From the NCBI GenBank assembly GCA_003194525.1, contig NBIV01000035.1, positions 310,001-374,000 on the forward strand: a stretch of 64,000 nt of DNA. The letters run 5' to 3'. Positions 62,401-64,000 of this stretch are shown piece by piece (position 1 is the first letter of the stretch; each line of letters begins with the position of its first letter). The stretch comes from Gracilariopsis chorda. Lineage: Eukaryota > Rhodophyta > Florideophyceae > Gracilariales > Gracilariaceae. Below the pieces are notes generated by a model. That model searched no databases and was not told where the DNA came from. It saw nothing but the letters and a program-made list of their open reading frames with translations. Position numbers and translations under genes: made by a program.

Positions 62401-64000
62401 GTAGTAAGTGTTTCGTTCAACGTGGATAAAGCAAACATTAATACGGTCCTATACTTCTGATTGGCTAGAATAAGCGTTTCATACATATCAAAGTCATAAA
62501 GGAGCTTTATTATTTAAACAATCGCCACTTGAAATCTACTTTTAACTAGCTTTCAGATGATATGCCCTTTGCCGCGGCAATACAACTCGTGTCTCTTACG
62601 CGGCTGGTCTTATAATATTGATGCGCACTGCAGGGTTCGAGATCTACAAGTCCAGGCGAGGAACAGCTAAAGCCCAACGTTACTAAACTTTGCCCTGTTG
62701 CAACACAAACTGAAAGAGCCGTCTGGCTTGTTCGGTACTCCTCGTATTATACCTCTGGTGCTGGTCTTGTTCCCGCATTTCGATTGTGTAGTGCTGAGGA
62801 ATTAGTTTAGGATCTCTATCGATACTGCATATTGTTGAAACAAAGATGAGAACGCTTCCTTTGTGGATGGAGCTACGCTGGCCACCAGTTGTAACGTGGA
62901 ATAAAGTCACCTCGTTCCAGCTGGAGGCAATATATAAATGACCTTCCTGATCTGCCTTCCCCAGAAGGTCGAAGAGGAGGGCAGGGAGTTAAATCGAACC
63001 CCGCTACATGGTAGCATCGCCGCCAAACCACCCCCCTCGTACAACAACATCCCTGCTTCCCTCCGCGTGCGCTACCGTTGTAGTGCAATACATTCCCGCG
63101 TACGGGCGATGGTGAAACTCATATCTGAGGTGTACTCGGTGCGAGCGATGAAGCGGGATGCATGAATTTTAGCCCCCGTTTACCGGGCTAATTAGCGGTC
63201 GGGTTACCCAGGGTGGTTATGGGAACATTCATATTTTGTGGTACTTGCCTGGCAAGGGTGGTGGACACGTGGCTACAGCCCCGGCCAGGAGGCCCAAAAC
63301 GGCTACTTATTTTAGTATAGTTTAGGGGTTAATTTTACTTAGGCTAGTGCACTACCTACTGTACTGCACTGAGCTAGTACTTGAGCGTCGGCCGCACGGC
63401 GGCGAGCTCACCAAGAAAAGTAACAAGAGTTCGGCTCTGACTCTATTCGCCATGCGAAGTGTCTAACTCCTCGCGGAGGTACACCGCCTGCCCGATAGTT
63501 TCACCCGACTCGCACCACCGAGGAGACCGTGCTCGTCGTACCCAGTGGATTGTGACCACTCGTGGTATTCGTTGTTGTCGTGTGACCGCCCGTACAGGCC
63601 CTATCTCCGCCCCAGTTTTGGGTATTGATATTACCGACGTGTGTCGTGAGACCGTGAGACCATCCCTTCCCCTCATATCCCCTAACCGCCGCGCGGTGCG
63701 TGTTCGTGTGTGTGTATCGGCACCCCCCCTCCGGGGTCTGTTCCCGCTTTCCGCACGCCCCCGTCGGGTGGTCCCTTTCCCTCTTTTGTTCCACTGTTCG
63801 CAGGCTACTTCCGGACCAGCCGTGGTTCCGACCCGTTCTAACCCCTAAACCTCCGAGGTACATCCAGGCTCCCGACGGAGTTACACCCGTCATACGGGAC
63901 ACGGAGGGCTCTACCCAGCTGGGCCTACCTCTCCAAGAGAGCAAGGCTTCGAGCTGCCTTGGGTGCCTTTCCCACACCGGGATTGCACCACAAGTGGTCT
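62401..64000. other. Repeat-like terminal 1.6 kb, unresolved
   Basis: A GC change at about 62880 separates an AT-rich part from a GC-rich one. ATATATAAA at about 62930 could be a TATA box; ORFs on both strands after 63440 (for example + 63459-63848 and - 63501-63977) are open but have no recognisable domain. The composition and isolation suggest the 5' part of a retroelement cut by the window end; this is inference. Confidence 0.35.

Noticed and set aside
62985-63005. B-box-like GGGTTCGATTT on the minus strand
   Set aside because: No matching T stem, D arm or acceptor stem.
1-64000. CRISPR array, operons, Shine-Dalgarno sites, bacterial terminators
   Set aside because: Spliceosomal introns and eukaryotic gene content rule out a prokaryotic reading; no regularly spaced repeats found.

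Overview
The window is nuclear DNA from a compact, intron-poor eukaryote. Evidence: cytosolic ribosomal protein S20, spliceosomal Sm-G, TAF6, OST48, TIM44, POLR1C, a pyruvate dehydrogenase-type kinase, PARN, RMI1 and GT-AG introns of about 80-150 bp with CTAAC/CTGAC-like branch sites. Most genes are single-exon and closely spaced, many in head-to-head or tail-to-tail pairs, with transposon-rich stretches between them. A cyanobacterial-style DHH-CBS protein, a long P-class PPR protein and the intron-poor layout fit a red alga, probably a florideophyte. That assignment is inference; no phycobilisome or plastid gene is present to prove it.

Layout. 0-14.7 kb is a dense block: a PP6-type SAPS subunit (cut by the window start), SNRPG, RMI1, a multi-intron ABCB6/HMT1-type ABC half-transporter (-), PARN (-), a stand-alone SRP54 M-domain protein with a mitochondrial-looking leader, a DHH-DHHA1-CBS-CBS protein and RPS20 (-). 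16.4-17.7 kb holds a mitochondrial PDK. 20.2-24.5 kb holds a DHHC palmitoyltransferase (-), TAF6 and an FBPase-like gene (-) whose coding end overlaps TAF6 by 30 bp. 24.5-29.5 kb is accessory: a broken APH-type kinase and a 5'-truncated LINE with an RNase H domain. 29.5-33.7 kb holds a membrane protein of unknown function (-), DUS1 and OST48. 33.7-40 kb is gene-poor, with small orphan ORFs, a Ser/Pro-rich one-TM protein and a cluster of ATTGC hairpins. 40-53.8 kb is dense again: an AsmA/DUF748-like membrane protein (-), a UvrD-family helicase with a second, degenerate ATPase domain, RBM42 (-), a 1020-residue PPR protein, TIM44 and POLR1C (-). From 54.26 to 60.43 kb lies a Mutator-like element with long terminal inverted repeats, a perfect 9-bp target duplication, a transposase and a Ulp1-type protease, both broken. 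A decayed Tc1/mariner transposase follows at 61.4-62.4 kb. The last 1.6 kb is repeat-like and unresolved.

The genes are mostly informational or organelle-maintenance housekeeping genes (RNA processing, transcription subunits, tRNA modification, protein import and glycosylation, genome stability) and do not form one pathway. The observations most worth following up are the double-domain UvrD helicase, the SRP54 M domain without a GTPase, the FBPase relative lacking the usual catalytic motif, the DHH-CBS protein without its nucleotidyltransferase half, and the almost complete MULE.
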